DNA of 64,000 nucleotides from Kofleriaceae bacterium. Its GTDB lineage: Bacteria; Myxococcota_A; Polyangia; Haliangiales; Haliangiaceae. The stretch is from contig JACKDR010000030.1 in NCBI GenBank assembly GCA_020633495.1, forward strand, positions 19,478 through 83,477. The letters are read 5' to 3'. This document shows positions 18,811 through 28,374 of this stretch, in pieces. Both the position numbers and the translations under genes were made by a program. The notes below the pieces were generated by a model, which had not been told where the DNA came from, made no database searches, and was given only the letters and a program-made list of their open reading frames with translations. Positions within the stretch are counted from its first letter, which is position 1. Every line of letters begins with the position of its first letter.

Positions 18811-20053
18811 GTGCCCCATCCCGTGTCCCGCCGGCGCGCCCGCGCCCACCTCGGCCCTCGCAAGCTGCTCGCCGCCGCCGTCGGCGTCGGCCTCGCCGCG
18901 GCCACCGCGGCCTGCGCCCCGGCGTCCGCGGCCCCGCCGTCACCGACCCTGGCAGGTCGCGTTCGCCGCGGCCGCGCTGCCGGCCGCGGCCGTGGCGCCG
19001 CCGACCCGCGCGGCCCTGACCGGCGCCGACGCGCCGGCGCCGGCGCCGAGGCCGGTCGTCGACCCGCGGCCACCGCCGCGGTCGTGGCCGCGACCGCGGC
19101 GATCGCGGCGGTGCCGGCGGCGGTGGCCCCTGGCGGCACCGGCGGCCGGGCCGATGTGCGACGCCGACGGGCGCCCGCTGCCGGGCAACGTCGGCAAAGG
19201 GGCCGATGGCGACCTGCACCGTGGCGACGGCGGCGCCGGCGCCGTGAGTGCCCAGCTCGAGCTCGACTGGCACGGCGGCCGGCCGGCGGCGCGCCTGCGG
19301 CGGCGCTGGCCCGGCGTCGACGCGCTGCCGTGGGGCAGCCTCGCCGCGGCGCCGATCGACGACGCCCTGGCGGCGGCGGCGCGCGCGTCGTGGACCGACG
19401 GCGCGTTCAGCGAGTACGCCAGCGCCGCCGCGTTCTCGGCGCTGACCCAGGCGCTGCTCGAGGCCGGCGCGCCCGTCGATCTCACCGCGATGGCCGCCGA
19501 CTTCGTCGTCGACGAGCTGGTCCACGTCGAGCTCGCGGCGCGGGTCGCCGCCGAGCTCGGCGGCGCGGCGCCGTACCAGGTCGACCTCGAGCGCCTGGCG
19601 CCGGTGACCGCGCCGGGGCTGCCCGCGATCGAGCGCGCCGCCGAGCTGGCGCTGCGGATCAGCTGCGTCGGCGAGGCGCTCAGCGTGCCGGTGCTGGCCG
19701 GCTCGACCCGGGCCGCGGCGCACCCGCTGACCCGCGCGGTGCTGGCCCGGATCGTCCGCGACGAGCGGCCCCACGCCGACCTCGGCTGGCTGGTCCTCGA
19801 CTGGTGCGGCGACCGGGTCGATCGCGCCCGGCTCGGCGGCGTCGCCGCGCGCGCGCTGGCCAGCTACGCGCCGCTGTGGCAGGACGGCGCCGGCGGCGAC
19901 GCGCCGGCCGCGCACCGCGGCCTCGCCGGGTGGATGACCGCCGACGGCCTGCGCCGGACCCTGCGCCGCGCCGTCGCGGTCGACGTCGTCGCGCCGCTGG
20001 CGGCGCGCGGCATCGTGGTCGCGCCGCGCGACGAGGTGCCCGCGGCGTCGTGA
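18811..20053 (+). CDS. Ferritin-like diiron domain protein with disturbed N-terminal frame
   Basis: The C-terminal 280 residues (19200-20053) are a clear ferritin-like helical domain: a Glu in FSEYASAAAF, ExxH in VVDELVHVELA, and a second ExxH in VRDERPHADLGW, the spacing of a carboxylate/His diiron site. The N-terminus probably begins at GTG 18811 with a lipoprotein-like signal (KLLAAAVGVGLAAATAAC), but between about 18945 and 19150 plausible text alternates between two frames (VAFAAAALPAAAVAPP, then VVAATAAIAAVPAAVA), so indels are likely. It is followed directly by an ECF sigma factor gene. A paralogue lies at 55471-56398. Enzymatic role unknown; an oxygen-dependent oxidase or iron storage are both possible. 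Confidence 0.62.
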
Positions 20054-20142
20054 CGACGGCGGCGGCACCGCGGTGGTCGCAAGGCGGTCACGCCGCGCTG
20101 GCGCTTGAGCCGGGCCCGGGTCCGCGCGAAGGTCGAGGCGCC

Positions 20143-20688
20143 GTGCCCGCCGCGCCGCCGTCGGTCGTCGACCTGGTGATCGCCGCGCGCCGCGGCGACG
20201 GCGCCGCGTTCGCGCACCTCTACGATCGCTTCGCGGCCGCGGTGCACGCGGTGGTGCTGGCGCGCGTCGCCTGGCAGGACTGCGCCGACCTGGTCCAGGA
20301 CGTCTTCCTGATCGCGTGGCAGCGCCTCGACGCGGTGCGCGAGCCGGCCGCGTTCCCGGGCTGGCTGATGACGATCGCGCGCAACCGGGCGACCGATCAC
20401 CTGCGCGGCGCCGGCCGGGCGCCGCGCGCGTCGGCGGACGACCGCGTGCCCGAGCCCGCGGTGGCGCCGGTGCCGGCGGCGGAGGTCCGCGAGGCGCTGG
20501 CGGCGATCCGGACCCTGCCCGAGGCCTACCGCGAGATCCTGCTGATGCGCCTGGTCGAGGGCCTGGCCGGGCCGGAGATCGCCGAGCGCACCGGCCTGAC
20601 GCCCGGCTCGGTGCGGGTAAACTTGCACCGCGGCATGATGCTGCTGCGCGATCGCCTGGGCGCGACCGCGGCCGGCGAGGACGCATGA
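20143..20688 (+). CDS. ECF-type RNA polymerase sigma factor
   Basis: A 181-residue protein from GTG 20143, with GAGG a few bases upstream. Region 2 begins VVDLVIAARRGDGAAFAHLY and includes DLVQDVFLIAWQRL and PGWLMTIARNRATDHLRG (-10 recognition). Region 4 is LPEAYREILLMRLVEG followed by the helix-turn-helix IAERTGLTPGSVRVNLHRG (-35 recognition). A GTG at 20050, overlapping the ferritin-like stop, would add 31 residues without similarity to the family and is the alternative start. The stop overlaps the ATG of the FecR-like gene by four bases, so the downstream protein is probably its membrane regulator. Confidence 0.9.
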   Translation: MPAAPPSVVDLVIAARRGDGAAFAHLYDRFAAAVHAVVLARVAWQDCADLVQDVFLIAWQRLDAVREPAAFPGWLMTIARNRATDHLRGAGRAPRASADDRVPEPAVAPVPAAEVREALAAIRTLPEAYREILLMRLVEGLAGPEIAERTGLTPGSVRVNLHRGMMLLRDRLGATAAGEDA

Positions 20689-21719
20689 GCGACCACGATC
20701 CGCGCGACGACCGCGACGACTACCTGTGGGACGGCGGCGGCGCTGTCGACCCGGACGTCGCCCGCCTCGAGGGCGCGCGCTCGCCGGGCTGCGCCATCGC
20801 GGCGCGCCGCCGGCGCTGCCGGCGCGCCAGGCCGCGCCGCTGGCCGTACGCGGCGGCGGCGGCGGTGGTGGCGGCGGCGGCGGTGGCCGCGGTGGTGGTG
20901 CTGGGCCTGCTGCGGCGCGCGCCGGATCCGGGCCCGCCGCCGCTGGCGTGCGCCGCGCCGGCGCCCGCCGGCGGGTTCCGGTTCGAGGCCACCGCCGGGG
21001 CGCCGCGCTGCGGCGGCGACATCGTCGCCGCGGGCTGGCTGCCGGTCGGCGGCGCGATCGAGACCGGGCGCGACGATCACGTGCGGGTCCAGGTCGCCGA
21101 CATCGGCCAGATCGAGCTCGGCGGCGACTCGCGGCTCGCGCTGGTCGGCACCGGCGCCGCCGAGCACCGGCTCGCGCTCGACCGCGGCCGCCTGCACGCG
21201 CGGGTCAGCGCGCCGCCGCGGCTGTTCGTGATCGACACGCCGTCGGCGACCGCGGTCGACCTCGGCTGCGAGTACGATCTCGAGGTCGGCCCCGACGGCG
21301 CCGGCGCGCTGCGGGTGACCTCGGGCGTGGTCGAGCTCGAGGGCCACGGCCGCACCGTCGTCGTGCCGATGGGGGCCGGCGCGGTGACCCGCCCGGGCGC
21401 CGGGCCGGGCACGCCGTGGGCGATCGACGCCGCGCCGGCGCTGCGCGGCGCGCTGGCCCGGCTCGATCGCGATCCCGCCGACCCCGCCGCGCTCGACGAG
21501 GTGCTGCGGCTGGCGGTCGCGCGCGACTCGGTCAGCCTGTGGAACCTGCTCGCCGTCGTCGCGCCCGCGGCACGTGGTCGCATCTTCGATCGCCTGGCGG
21601 CGCTCGACACGCCGCCGGAGTGGGTCCTGCGCGACGACGTCGTCGCCGGCGATCCGACCGCGATCGCGCGGCTGCGCGAGTACCTCGAGGGGACCTGGCT
21701 GCACCCCGAGGTGCCGTAG
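20685..21719 (+). CDS. FecR-like membrane protein, probable sigma-factor regulator
   Basis: About 344 residues: an acidic N-terminus, one transmembrane helix (AAAAVVAAAAVAAVVVLGLL) and a periplasmic FecR-like domain (VPVGGAIETGRDDHVRVQV is approximated by LPVGGAIETGRDDH; then IGQIELGGDSRLAL, FVIDTPSATAVDLGCEYDLE). In the cytoplasmic part (about 20775-20845) the annotated frame reads Arg-rich noise while the neighbouring frame reads ALAGLRHRGAPPALPARQ, a much more natural continuation of VARLEG, so two compensating indels are likely there. It overlaps the ECF sigma gene (ATGA), which suggests it acts as anti-sigma or signal-transducing partner. Confidence 0.78.
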   Translation: MSDHDPRDDRDDYLWDGGGAVDPDVARLEGARSPGCAIAARRRRCRRARPRRWPYAAAAAVVAAAAVAAVVVLGLLRRAPDPGPPPLACAAPAPAGGFRFEATAGAPRCGGDIVAAGWLPVGGAIETGRDDHVRVQVADIGQIELGGDSRLALVGTGAAEHRLALDRGRLHARVSAPPRLFVIDTPSATAVDLGCEYDLEVGPDGAGALRVTSGVVELEGHGRTVVVPMGAGAVTRPGAGPGTPWAIDAAPALRGALARLDRDPADPAALDEVLRLAVARDSVSLWNLLAVVAPAARGRIFDRLAALDTPPEWVLRDDVVAGDPTAIARLREYLEGTWLHPEVP

Positions 21720-21781
21720 CGGCGCCCGGCCGCGGCGCCCGGTCGCGATCGACGCGGCGGCGCCGTGCGCTATCCTGCAGC

Positions 21782-22432
21782 GTGGACGCGGTCGGAGCCG
21801 ACGAGCTGCGCGGGCGACGCGAGCGGATGGTCGCCGACCAGATCGCCGCGCGCGGCGTCGCCGATCCGCGGGTCCTGGCGGCGATGCGGGAGGTGCCGCG
21901 CGAGGCGTTCGTGCCGGCGGCGATGCGCCGCCACGCCTACGACGACAACCCGGTGCCGCTCGGCCACGGCCAGACCGTCAGCCAGCCCTACGTGGTCGCG
22001 GCGATGACCGAGCTGGCGGCGATCGGGCCCGACGACCGCGTCCTCGAGATCGGCACCGGCTCCGGCTACCAGACCGCGGTGCTGGCGGCGCTCACCGACC
22101 AGGTCTACTCGATCGAGATCGTCGAGCCGCTGGCGCGCGACGCCGCGGCGACCCTGGCGCGGCTGGGCTGCCGCGCCCACCTGCGGATCGGCGACGGCTG
22201 GGCGGGCTGGCCCGACGCGGCGCCGTTCGACGCGATCATCGTGACCGCGGCGCCGCCCGAGGTGCCGACGCCGCTGCTCGAGCAGCTGGCGCCGGGCGGC
22301 CGCCTGGTCATCCCGGTCGGCACCGTCGACCAGGACCTGGTGCGCATCGTCCGGCGCCCGGACGGCTTCACCGAGCGCCACGTGTTCCCGGTCCGGTTCG
22401 TGCCCATGACCGGGCGCGCCCAGCAGGCGTAG
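21782..22432 (+). CDS. pcm: Protein-L-isoaspartate O-methyltransferase
   Basis: A 216-residue protein from GTG 21782. It uses S-adenosylmethionine to methylate isoaspartyl residues in damaged proteins, the first step of their repair. Family signatures are present: MVADQIAARGVADPRVL near the start, REAFVPAAMRRHAYDDNPVP, GQTVSQPYVVAAMTE (substrate-binding Thr/Ser), SAM motif I VLEIGTGSGYQTAVLA, and FDAIIVTAAPPEVP. Length matches the family. An ATG at 21827 is an alternative start but would remove part of the conserved N-terminal helix. It is monocistronic and converges on the lipoprotein gene ending at 22458. Confidence 0.93.
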   Translation: MDAVGADELRGRRERMVADQIAARGVADPRVLAAMREVPREAFVPAAMRRHAYDDNPVPLGHGQTVSQPYVVAAMTELAAIGPDDRVLEIGTGSGYQTAVLAALTDQVYSIEIVEPLARDAAATLARLGCRAHLRIGDGWAGWPDAAPFDAIIVTAAPPEVPTPLLEQLAPGGRLVIPVGTVDQDLVRIVRRPDGFTERHVFPVRFVPMTGRAQQA

Positions 22433-22457
22433 CCGGCGGCCGCGGCCGCGGCCGCGC

Positions 22458-22937
22458 TCACAGCGCCGGCGCGACCTTGGTGTAGCGCTGGATCAACGTC
22501 ACCAGGTAGTCGGCGAGATCGAGCACGGCCTCGTCCTCGGTGTCGCGCGGCACGTTGGCCTCGATCAGCTCGTGCTCGCCGTCGCCGGTGGGCTCGCGCA
22601 GCCGCAGCAGCACCGAGCCGACCTCGGGGTCGATGTCCTGCTCCTCGAGGTCGGGCAGGTCGGCGGCGTCGATCAGCTCCCACACCTTGCGCGCCTCCTT
22701 GGCGGTCAGCGTGTACGGGCCGCGGTCCTCGCCGCCCTCGGTGTCGGAGTACGCGACCCACATCGAGTCGCCGCGCAGCCGCATCGTCCACTCGCTGCCG
22801 TCGGGCTTGTTCGACACCATGTCGAACATGCGGCCGTTGGTCTCGCCGCGCGGATCCTCCGGGGCCGGGCCGATCGCCGGCCCGCAGCCGAGCAGCGTCG
22901 CGATCGCGAGGGCGGCGGCCAGCGCGACGGCGCGCAC
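22458..22937 (-). CDS. Hypothetical lipoprotein
   Basis: A 159-residue protein from GTG 22937: signal MRAVALAAALAIATLL with lipobox LLGC. The mature part has a beta-rich core (DGSEWTMRLRGDSMWVAY) and a helical C-terminus (LDLADYLVTLIQRYTKVAP), with many acidic residues. No family recognised. It begins one base after the stop of the ACT-domain gene and is probably translated from the same message, though the two products sit in different compartments. Confidence 0.75.
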   Translation of the reverse strand: MRAVALAAALAIATLLGCGPAIGPAPEDPRGETNGRMFDMVSNKPDGSEWTMRLRGDSMWVAYSDTEGGEDRGPYTLTAKEARKVWELIDAADLPDLEEQDIDPEVGSVLLRLREPTGDGEHELIEANVPRDTEDEAVLDLADYLVTLIQRYTKVAPAL

Positions 22938-22938
22938 G

Positions 22939-23457
22939 TCAGCCTTCCTCCACCGCCAGGTCGACCATCAGCTCGCCGGCCAGGGCCTCGAGGCCGGCGC
23001 GCAGGTCGTCGAGCGTCGTCGTCGGCGGCACCCGCAGCACCGCGTGGGCGCGGAACAGCGGCTCGCCCGACATCGGCGCGCTGCCGACCTCCGACTCGAG
23101 CTCCTCGACGTTGACCGCCCGCTCGGCCAGCACCCGCGACACGTCGCGGACGATGCCGGGGCGGTCGTCGCCGGTGAGGTCGAGGCGAACCCGGGCGCCG
23201 GTCGGCGCCGCGGCGCCCGCGCCGGGGCGGGCCACGACCTGCAGGCCGCGGTCGTCGAGGGCGCGCAGCGACGCCACCAGCTCGTCGGTGCGAGCGGCGT
23301 CGAGGCCGACCCGCAGGATCCCGGCGAACTGGCCGCCGAGCCGGGCCATGTGGCTGGCCTCCCAGTTGCCGCCGGCGGCGGCGATGCGATCGGCGAGGGC
23401 CTCGACCAGCCCCGGCCGATCGGGGCCGATCACGGTCAGTACCAGCGAGTCGCGCAT
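22939..23457 (-). CDS. Two-ACT-domain protein, GcvR-like
   Basis: A 172-residue soluble protein with two ACT domains. The first starts LVLTVIGPDRPGLVEALADR and contains GNWEASHMARLGGQFAGI; the second starts VRLDLTGDDRPGIVRDVSRV and contains NVEELESEVGSAPMSGEPLF, a loop pattern characteristic of the GcvR group. GcvR of E. coli controls GcvA and the glycine cleavage operon; whether that applies here is unknown, since no gcv genes are in view. The ACT folds imply binding of an amino acid or similar small ligand. Divergent from the MgtC/DUF4010 gene (60 bp between starts). Confidence 0.85.
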   Translation of the reverse strand: MRDSLVLTVIGPDRPGLVEALADRIAAAGGNWEASHMARLGGQFAGILRVGLDAARTDELVASLRALDDRGLQVVARPGAGAAAPTGARVRLDLTGDDRPGIVRDVSRVLAERAVNVEELESEVGSAPMSGEPLFRAHAVLRVPPTTTLDDLRAGLEALAGELMVDLAVEEG

Positions 23458-23517
23458 GGCCGTAGGTTCGCACGCGCGCCGCCGCCCGGCCACCGGCGGC
23501 CGTGCGAAGATCACGCC

Positions 23518-24831
23518 GTGAGCAGCACCGAACTGCTGGTCGAGGCCGCCTACGCCGTCGGCGTCGGGCTGGTGGTGGGCTTCGAGCGCGAGCACCACCG
23601 GGCCTCCGCCGACCTGGCGCCCGGCGACGTGCCGCGCGACAAGCACCCGGGCGCGCCGCCCGAGAGCCCGATCGGCGTGCGCACGTTCGCGCTGCTGGCC
23701 CTGGCCGGGTGGCTGGCGGCGTTCCTCGGCGATCGCGTGCCGGCGGTGGCGCCGGTGGTCGTGGTCGCGGTGGTCGCGCTGATCGGGCTGCAGTACGTCA
23801 TCGTCGCCCGCCTCGGCCACGAGATCGGCCTCACCACCGAGGCCGCCGCGGTGGTGGTGACGCTGCTCGGCATGCTGGTCCACGTCGATCGCGCGCTCGC
23901 GGTGCCGCTGACCCTGGCGACCCTGCTGCTGCTGATCGCCAAGCCGTGGATGCAGGACGCGGTGGTGCGGCTGCGCCGGCTCGAGCTGACCGCGACGATC
24001 CAGCTGCTGGTGCTGGTCGCGATCGTCCTGCCGCTGTTGCCGACCGCGCCCGCCGATCCGTGGGGCGCCATCCCGCCCCGAAAGGTCGGTATCTTCGTCG
24101 TGCTGATCGCCGGCGTCGAGTACGTCGGCTACATCACCCACCGCCTGCTCGGGCCGACCCGCGGCGTCGCGGTCGCCGGCCTGCTCGGCGGCCTGACCAG
24201 CTCGACCGCGGTGACCGCGGCGATGGCCAGGCAGGCGCGCGCGGCCCCGGACGCCAGCGCGCCGGCGCAGCTGGCGGTGTTCCTGGCCAACGCGGTCATG
24301 GGCGTGCGCGTCGTCGTGATCACCGCGGTGCTGTCACCGGCGGTGGCGTGGCAGCTCGCCGGGCCGCTGGGCGCGATGGTCGCGGTCCTGGTCGCGGCGG
24401 CGCTGTGGCGCGCGCTGGCGATCCGCCGCGGCGGCACCACCGAGGTCGAGCACGGCGCCCTCGAGCTGCGCAACCCGTTCGCGGTGGTGCCGGCGCTGAC
24501 CTGGGGCGCGGTGCTGTGCGCGGTCATGCTGCTGGCCCACTTCGCCACCGCGTACCTGGGATCGCACGGCCTGGTCCTGGCCGCCGCGGCCTCGGGCCTG
24601 GCCGACGTCGACGCGATCACGCTGGCGGCGTCGCGGCAGGTCGTCGACGGCGCCAGCGGCGCCGAGATCGCGGCGCTGTCGATCTCGGTGGCGGTCGCGA
24701 GCAACACGGTGGTCAAGGGCAGCATCGCGATGATGGGCGGCGGCCGCCGCTTCGGGCTCGGCGTCGCGCTCGCGTTCGGCGTCGCGATGGTGGCGGGCGC
24801 CGCGGTGGCCGCGGTGCAGTGGCTCGCGTAG
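23518..24831 (+). CDS. MgtC/SapB + DUF4010 family membrane protein
   Basis: A 437-residue integral membrane protein from GTG 23518. The N-terminal third carries MgtC-like features (VGVGLVVGFEREH, then PIGVRTFALLALAGWLAAFL), and the C-terminal two thirds match the DUF4010 arrangement: VAGLLGGLTSSTAVTAAMAR and LADVDAITLAASR are typical conserved blocks. About twelve hydrophobic helices can be counted. Substrate unknown; MgtC relatives respond to magnesium or membrane energetics, but DUF4010 proteins have no settled role. The region between helices 2 and 3 is short, so there is no large soluble domain. Confidence 0.85.
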   Translation: MSSTELLVEAAYAVGVGLVVGFEREHHRASADLAPGDVPRDKHPGAPPESPIGVRTFALLALAGWLAAFLGDRVPAVAPVVVVAVVALIGLQYVIVARLGHEIGLTTEAAAVVVTLLGMLVHVDRALAVPLTLATLLLLIAKPWMQDAVVRLRRLELTATIQLLVLVAIVLPLLPTAPADPWGAIPPRKVGIFVVLIAGVEYVGYITHRLLGPTRGVAVAGLLGGLTSSTAVTAAMARQARAAPDASAPAQLAVFLANAVMGVRVVVITAVLSPAVAWQLAGPLGAMVAVLVAAALWRALAIRRGGTTEVEHGALELRNPFAVVPALTWGAVLCAVMLLAHFATAYLGSHGLVLAAAASGLADVDAITLAASRQVVDGASGAEIAALSISVAVASNTVVKGSIAMMGGGRRFGLGVALAFGVAMVAGAAVAAVQWLA

Positions 24832-24841
24832 GATCGACCGC

Positions 24842-26194
24842 ATGCGACGGATCCGGGCCTGGGGCGCGGCGGCGCGGCGCGGCGCGCCGGCGCTGGCGCT
24901 GGCGCTGGTGCTCGGCGTCGCCGGCTGCCTGAGCACGCCGCCGCCCGCGAACGGCGACGGCGGCGTCGCCCCCGACGCCGCGGTCGACCCCTGCGTGCGC
25001 GATCCGCGGCCGGCGACCGCGTGCGACCTGCCCGGCGACTTCACCGCGACGCCGCTGGCGGGCGCCGCGATCCGGCAGGTCTGGATCGACGACCTCAACG
25101 GCGACGGCGTCGACGATCTGCTGCTCGCCGGCACCCGCGGCGCCGACGACGGGCTCTACGTCGCCCTCGGCCCGATCGATCCGGCGGCGCCGGCCTACCA
25201 GCAGTTCCTGGTCACCGGCGCCGAGGTCCACGCGGTCGCGGTGCGCGACGTCGTCGGGCCCAGCCCGTGCGCCGACCTCGCGGTGCTCGCGGTCGAGCGC
25301 ACCGACGACGTCGTGATCGCGCAGCTGTGGGCCTACCAGGGCGGCGCGTCGCCGTACGTCGACGTCCCCGCGGTCCGGGTGCTCGACTTCCAGCTGTTCG
25401 GCGCCGACGCCTACATGCACGCGGCGTGGGTCCGGCGCGACGCCACCGGCGACGACCTGTGGCTGTCGGACTCCAACCACCTGCGCATCCTGCGCACCGC
25501 CGGCGCCGTCGACGCCTTCGCGACCGCGCCGATCGATCTGGTCTACCGGTTCGACACCACGCCCGGCTGGGACAGCATCAACGGCGTCGAGGCGGTGCCG
25601 ACCGCCGACTGCGGCCGCGACGAGGTCCTGGTCATCGAGGGCGGCGGCGCCCGCTACATCGGCCAGAACGGCGGCGGCGACCCCGCCGGGGTCGCGCCGT
25701 TCGACGGCCAGGGCGTGGTCGCGCTGGGCACCGTGCGCGCCGACGTCGACGGCGTCGCTCCCGACGACGTCCTGATCGGCGGCGCCCGCAGCTTCGGCGT
25801 CTACCTGCGCGCCTACCAGGGCGCCGACCTCGTGACCACGCTGGTCACCGGCGACACCGGCTACGACGCCTACCCGGACTCGTACCGGGTCGACGGCCAG
25901 ACCGTCCTGGCAGGGCCGAGCAGCCTCGACTGGGCGTTCCTCGACGGGCCCGACGGCACCGGCACCGGCACGCCGCAGCTCGGGCTGGTCCACGGCGTCC
26001 ACGTCGCCGGCGGCGCGCTCGCCGCCGACGCCGCGCGCACGATCGACGTGCCCGCCGCGCTCGACCCGCTGGACGTCGTCGCCGGCGATCTCGACGGCGA
26101 CGGCACGCGCGAGCTGTGGATCGTCGGGCGCGGCGGCCAGCTCCGCTGCGCCCGCGTCACCCAGCCGGTGCCGGGGCTGCAGCTGTGCCCGTGA
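24842..26194 (+). CDS. Secreted FG-GAP/VCBS-like repeat lipoprotein
   Basis: A 450-residue protein with a lipoprotein signal (APALALALVLGVAGC). Repeated Asp/Gly calcium-loop-like motifs mark FG-GAP/VCBS beta-propeller blades: DLNGDGVDDLLLAG near residue 85, VRADVDGVAPDDVLIGG near 305 and AGDLDGDGTRELWIVG near 425. Four Cys near the N-terminus and others at the C-terminal end may close the propeller. It probably works on the cell surface, binding protein or sugar, with no enzyme motif seen. It starts 10 bp after the DUF4010 gene, so the two may be co-transcribed. Confidence 0.78.
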   Translation: MRRIRAWGAAARRGAPALALALVLGVAGCLSTPPPANGDGGVAPDAAVDPCVRDPRPATACDLPGDFTATPLAGAAIRQVWIDDLNGDGVDDLLLAGTRGADDGLYVALGPIDPAAPAYQQFLVTGAEVHAVAVRDVVGPSPCADLAVLAVERTDDVVIAQLWAYQGGASPYVDVPAVRVLDFQLFGADAYMHAAWVRRDATGDDLWLSDSNHLRILRTAGAVDAFATAPIDLVYRFDTTPGWDSINGVEAVPTADCGRDEVLVIEGGGARYIGQNGGGDPAGVAPFDGQGVVALGTVRADVDGVAPDDVLIGGARSFGVYLRAYQGADLVTTLVTGDTGYDAYPDSYRVDGQTVLAGPSSLDWAFLDGPDGTGTGTPQLGLVHGVHVAGGALAADAARTIDVPAALDPLDVVAGDLDGDGTRELWIVGRGGQLRCARVTQPVPGLQLCP

Positions 26195-26207
26195 CCGTCG
26201 GGGTCAC
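26191..26207. terminator. Small hairpin over both stop codons of a convergent pair
   Basis: GTGACC (26191-26196) pairs with GGTCAC (26202-26207) around a five-base loop, overlapping the TGA codons of the FG-GAP gene and of the gene on the other strand. Confidence 0.35.
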
Positions 26208-28185
26208 TGCACCGCGCCGCGCGAGGTGACGGCGACGCCGTCGCCCTCGATGCGGACGGTGTACTCGTAGACGCCCTTGGTCGGGGCGCCGACGAACGCC
26301 AGGCCGCGCAGGCCGCGGGCCAGGCAGCCGCGTTCGGCGGGCAGCAGCGACTCGGTGGCCGAGAAGTACGGCTTGTGCACGACGCCGTCGCCGTACAGCA
26401 GCGACAGGCCGAGCATGCGGGCGTGCTTCGAGGCCTCGGGGTGGATGCACGACGCCACCGCGGCGGCGATCTGCGACTCCAGCGAGCCGTCGTCGGCGAT
26501 GCCGTCGCGGGCGGCGGGCGCCGCGACCGCGGGGGGCGCGGCGGCGGGGGTGACGGCGGCGGGGGGACGGCGGCAGGGGGTGACGGCGGCGGGGGTGACG
26601 GCGGCGGGGCTGGGCGTGGGGCGCGCGCGCAGCAGGCTGGCAGGGGCTGCCGCGCGCGCGCGCGGCGCGGGGCGGGGGCGGGTGAGGCGGCGGGATCGGG
26701 GGGGGGGCGGGATCGGTGGCGTGGAGCGGGGTGGCGACGGCGGCGGCGTGGGTGGCCGCCTGGGTCGGCGCCGACTGGAGGTTGACCGCGAGCGCGACCG
26801 CGACGAGCGCGCCGAGGCCGGCGCTCACGGTCGCGATGATCGCGACCCGCCGGCGCGGCGAGCCGCCGTGCAGCGCGGTCGCCAGCTCGAGGTCCTCGAA
26901 GAACGGATCGGAGCCGTCGGGCGCCGGCAGCGGCAGCGGCAGCGACGGCGACCGGGCGCGGGTGGTCGCGACGCGCGGCGCCGGGGTCGGGGTCGGCGTC
27001 CGCACCGGCGGGCGCACCGGCACCGGCGTCGGCGTCCGGGCCAGCGTCAGGGTCGGCGGCGGCACGGTCACGACCGCGAGCGGCCGCGCCGAGGCGGCCT
27101 CGCGGCGTCGCGCGTCGTCGGCGGCGGCGCGCGGCCGCGGGCCAGGACGGTCCGCTGCTCGCGGACCGCGTCGGTGTGGACGACGCGGATCGTCGGCACC
27201 GGCGGCGGCGCGGCGGCGCCGCGGGCGCGGGCGCCACGTCCTCGAGGTTGGCGGTGCGGATGCCCTCGTCGTCGACCACCAGCTGCATGGTCGCGGCCAG
27301 CGGATCGATGCCGTCACCGCGGACCCGGGTCACGACGCTGTCGGTGGTGCGCGCGCGCGTCGGGCTCGACCGCGGGGCGCAGCGTGACGACGCCGGCACG
27401 CGCAGCGTGGCCGGGCGGCGCCGCGCGGTGCCGGGCGCGGCGCCGGGGGCGGTGACGGCGGCGACGCCGGAGGTCGGGATGGCCAGCCGGTGCGTCGACC
27501 GGCTCGGCGGCGGCGGCTGGCCGGGCGTCCGATCGTGGCGCTCGACCACGCTCATCAGCTCGCGACCGAAGTCGGTGGCCATGCGGACGACGCGGGTCGG
27601 ACCGTCGCCGGACGGCGCCGGCGACGCGGTGGTGCCGGGCAGGCGCGGCGCCGGCGCCTGCTGGTCGATGAACTGGGCCAGCAGATCGCGCAGCTGGCGT
27701 AGATCGGTCCACCGCTCCTCGGAGAACGGGCTCATCGAGCGGACCAGCACCGAGCGCAGGCCGGCGGCCACGGTGGGGAACGAGTTGACGCCGGAGCCGA
27801 GCTCGCCGCGGCGGATGCGGTCGATGCGGCGCGGCCGGTTGTTCTCGGCGCCGAACGGGTGGCGGCCGGTGAGGCGCTCGAACAGGACGACGCCCAGCGA
27901 GAACACCAGCGACCGGTTGTCGACCATCTCGCCGCGCACCTGCTCGGGCGACGCGTACGACAGGTCGCCGTCGAGCTCGGCGTTGCGCAGCATCGAGATC
28001 AGCGCCGCCGCCGGGGTCCGGGCCGGCAGCTGCTCGGCGCCGTCGAGGGCGATCAGGAACTGCCGGACGACGCCCACCGACCGCTCCGGCTCCTCGTCCG
28101 CGATCCGCTCGGGACCGCGAGCCAGCAGCCAGAACCTCTCGGCGAACGTCGGAGGGTGGAGCGGGGTCGGCGCGGGAGTGTGCAC
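26204..28185 (-). CDS. Kinase C-lobe-only membrane protein (no catalytic loop; several frame changes)
   Basis: From GTG 28185 the protein opens with FAERFWLLARGPERIADEEP and reaches LDGDLSYASPEQVRGEMVDN, the activation-segment end of a PknB-type kinase (APE region), followed by the C-lobe (VFSLGVVLFERLTGRHPFGA). The N-lobe, catalytic HRD and DFG are absent, and too little upstream sequence exists to hold them. A linker, a transmembrane helix (VAIIATVSAGLGALVAVALAV, near 26830) and an extracytoplasmic C-terminal domain (SKHARMLGLSLLYGDGV) follow. The text passes through three frames, changing near 27215, 27110 and 26700; the last change is beside a 10-G run. Either a pseudokinase scaffold with assembly errors or a decayed kinase. 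Confidence 0.6.
26698..26707. repeat. Ten-base G homopolymer in coding sequence
   Basis: A run of ten G on the plus strand (C in the coding strand of the kinase-like gene). The reading frame differs on its two sides, so the run is either a miscounted homopolymer or a slippage tract. Confidence 0.8.
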
Positions 28186-28374
28186 GGGCCGGGATAGAGC
28201 AAGGAGCGGGCCGACGGCGTCGGGGGCGCGATCCCCGGGGGCGCCCGTGTGGTTCCGGCGCGTTCGATCGGCGGTGGTCGCGATCGGGGCCCCGGGGTGG
28301 GGCGGCGCGCGCCGGCCATACCCCCAGTCGGCACCGTGCTGCACGTGACGTCGCGTCGATGGTAGACGTCGAGC

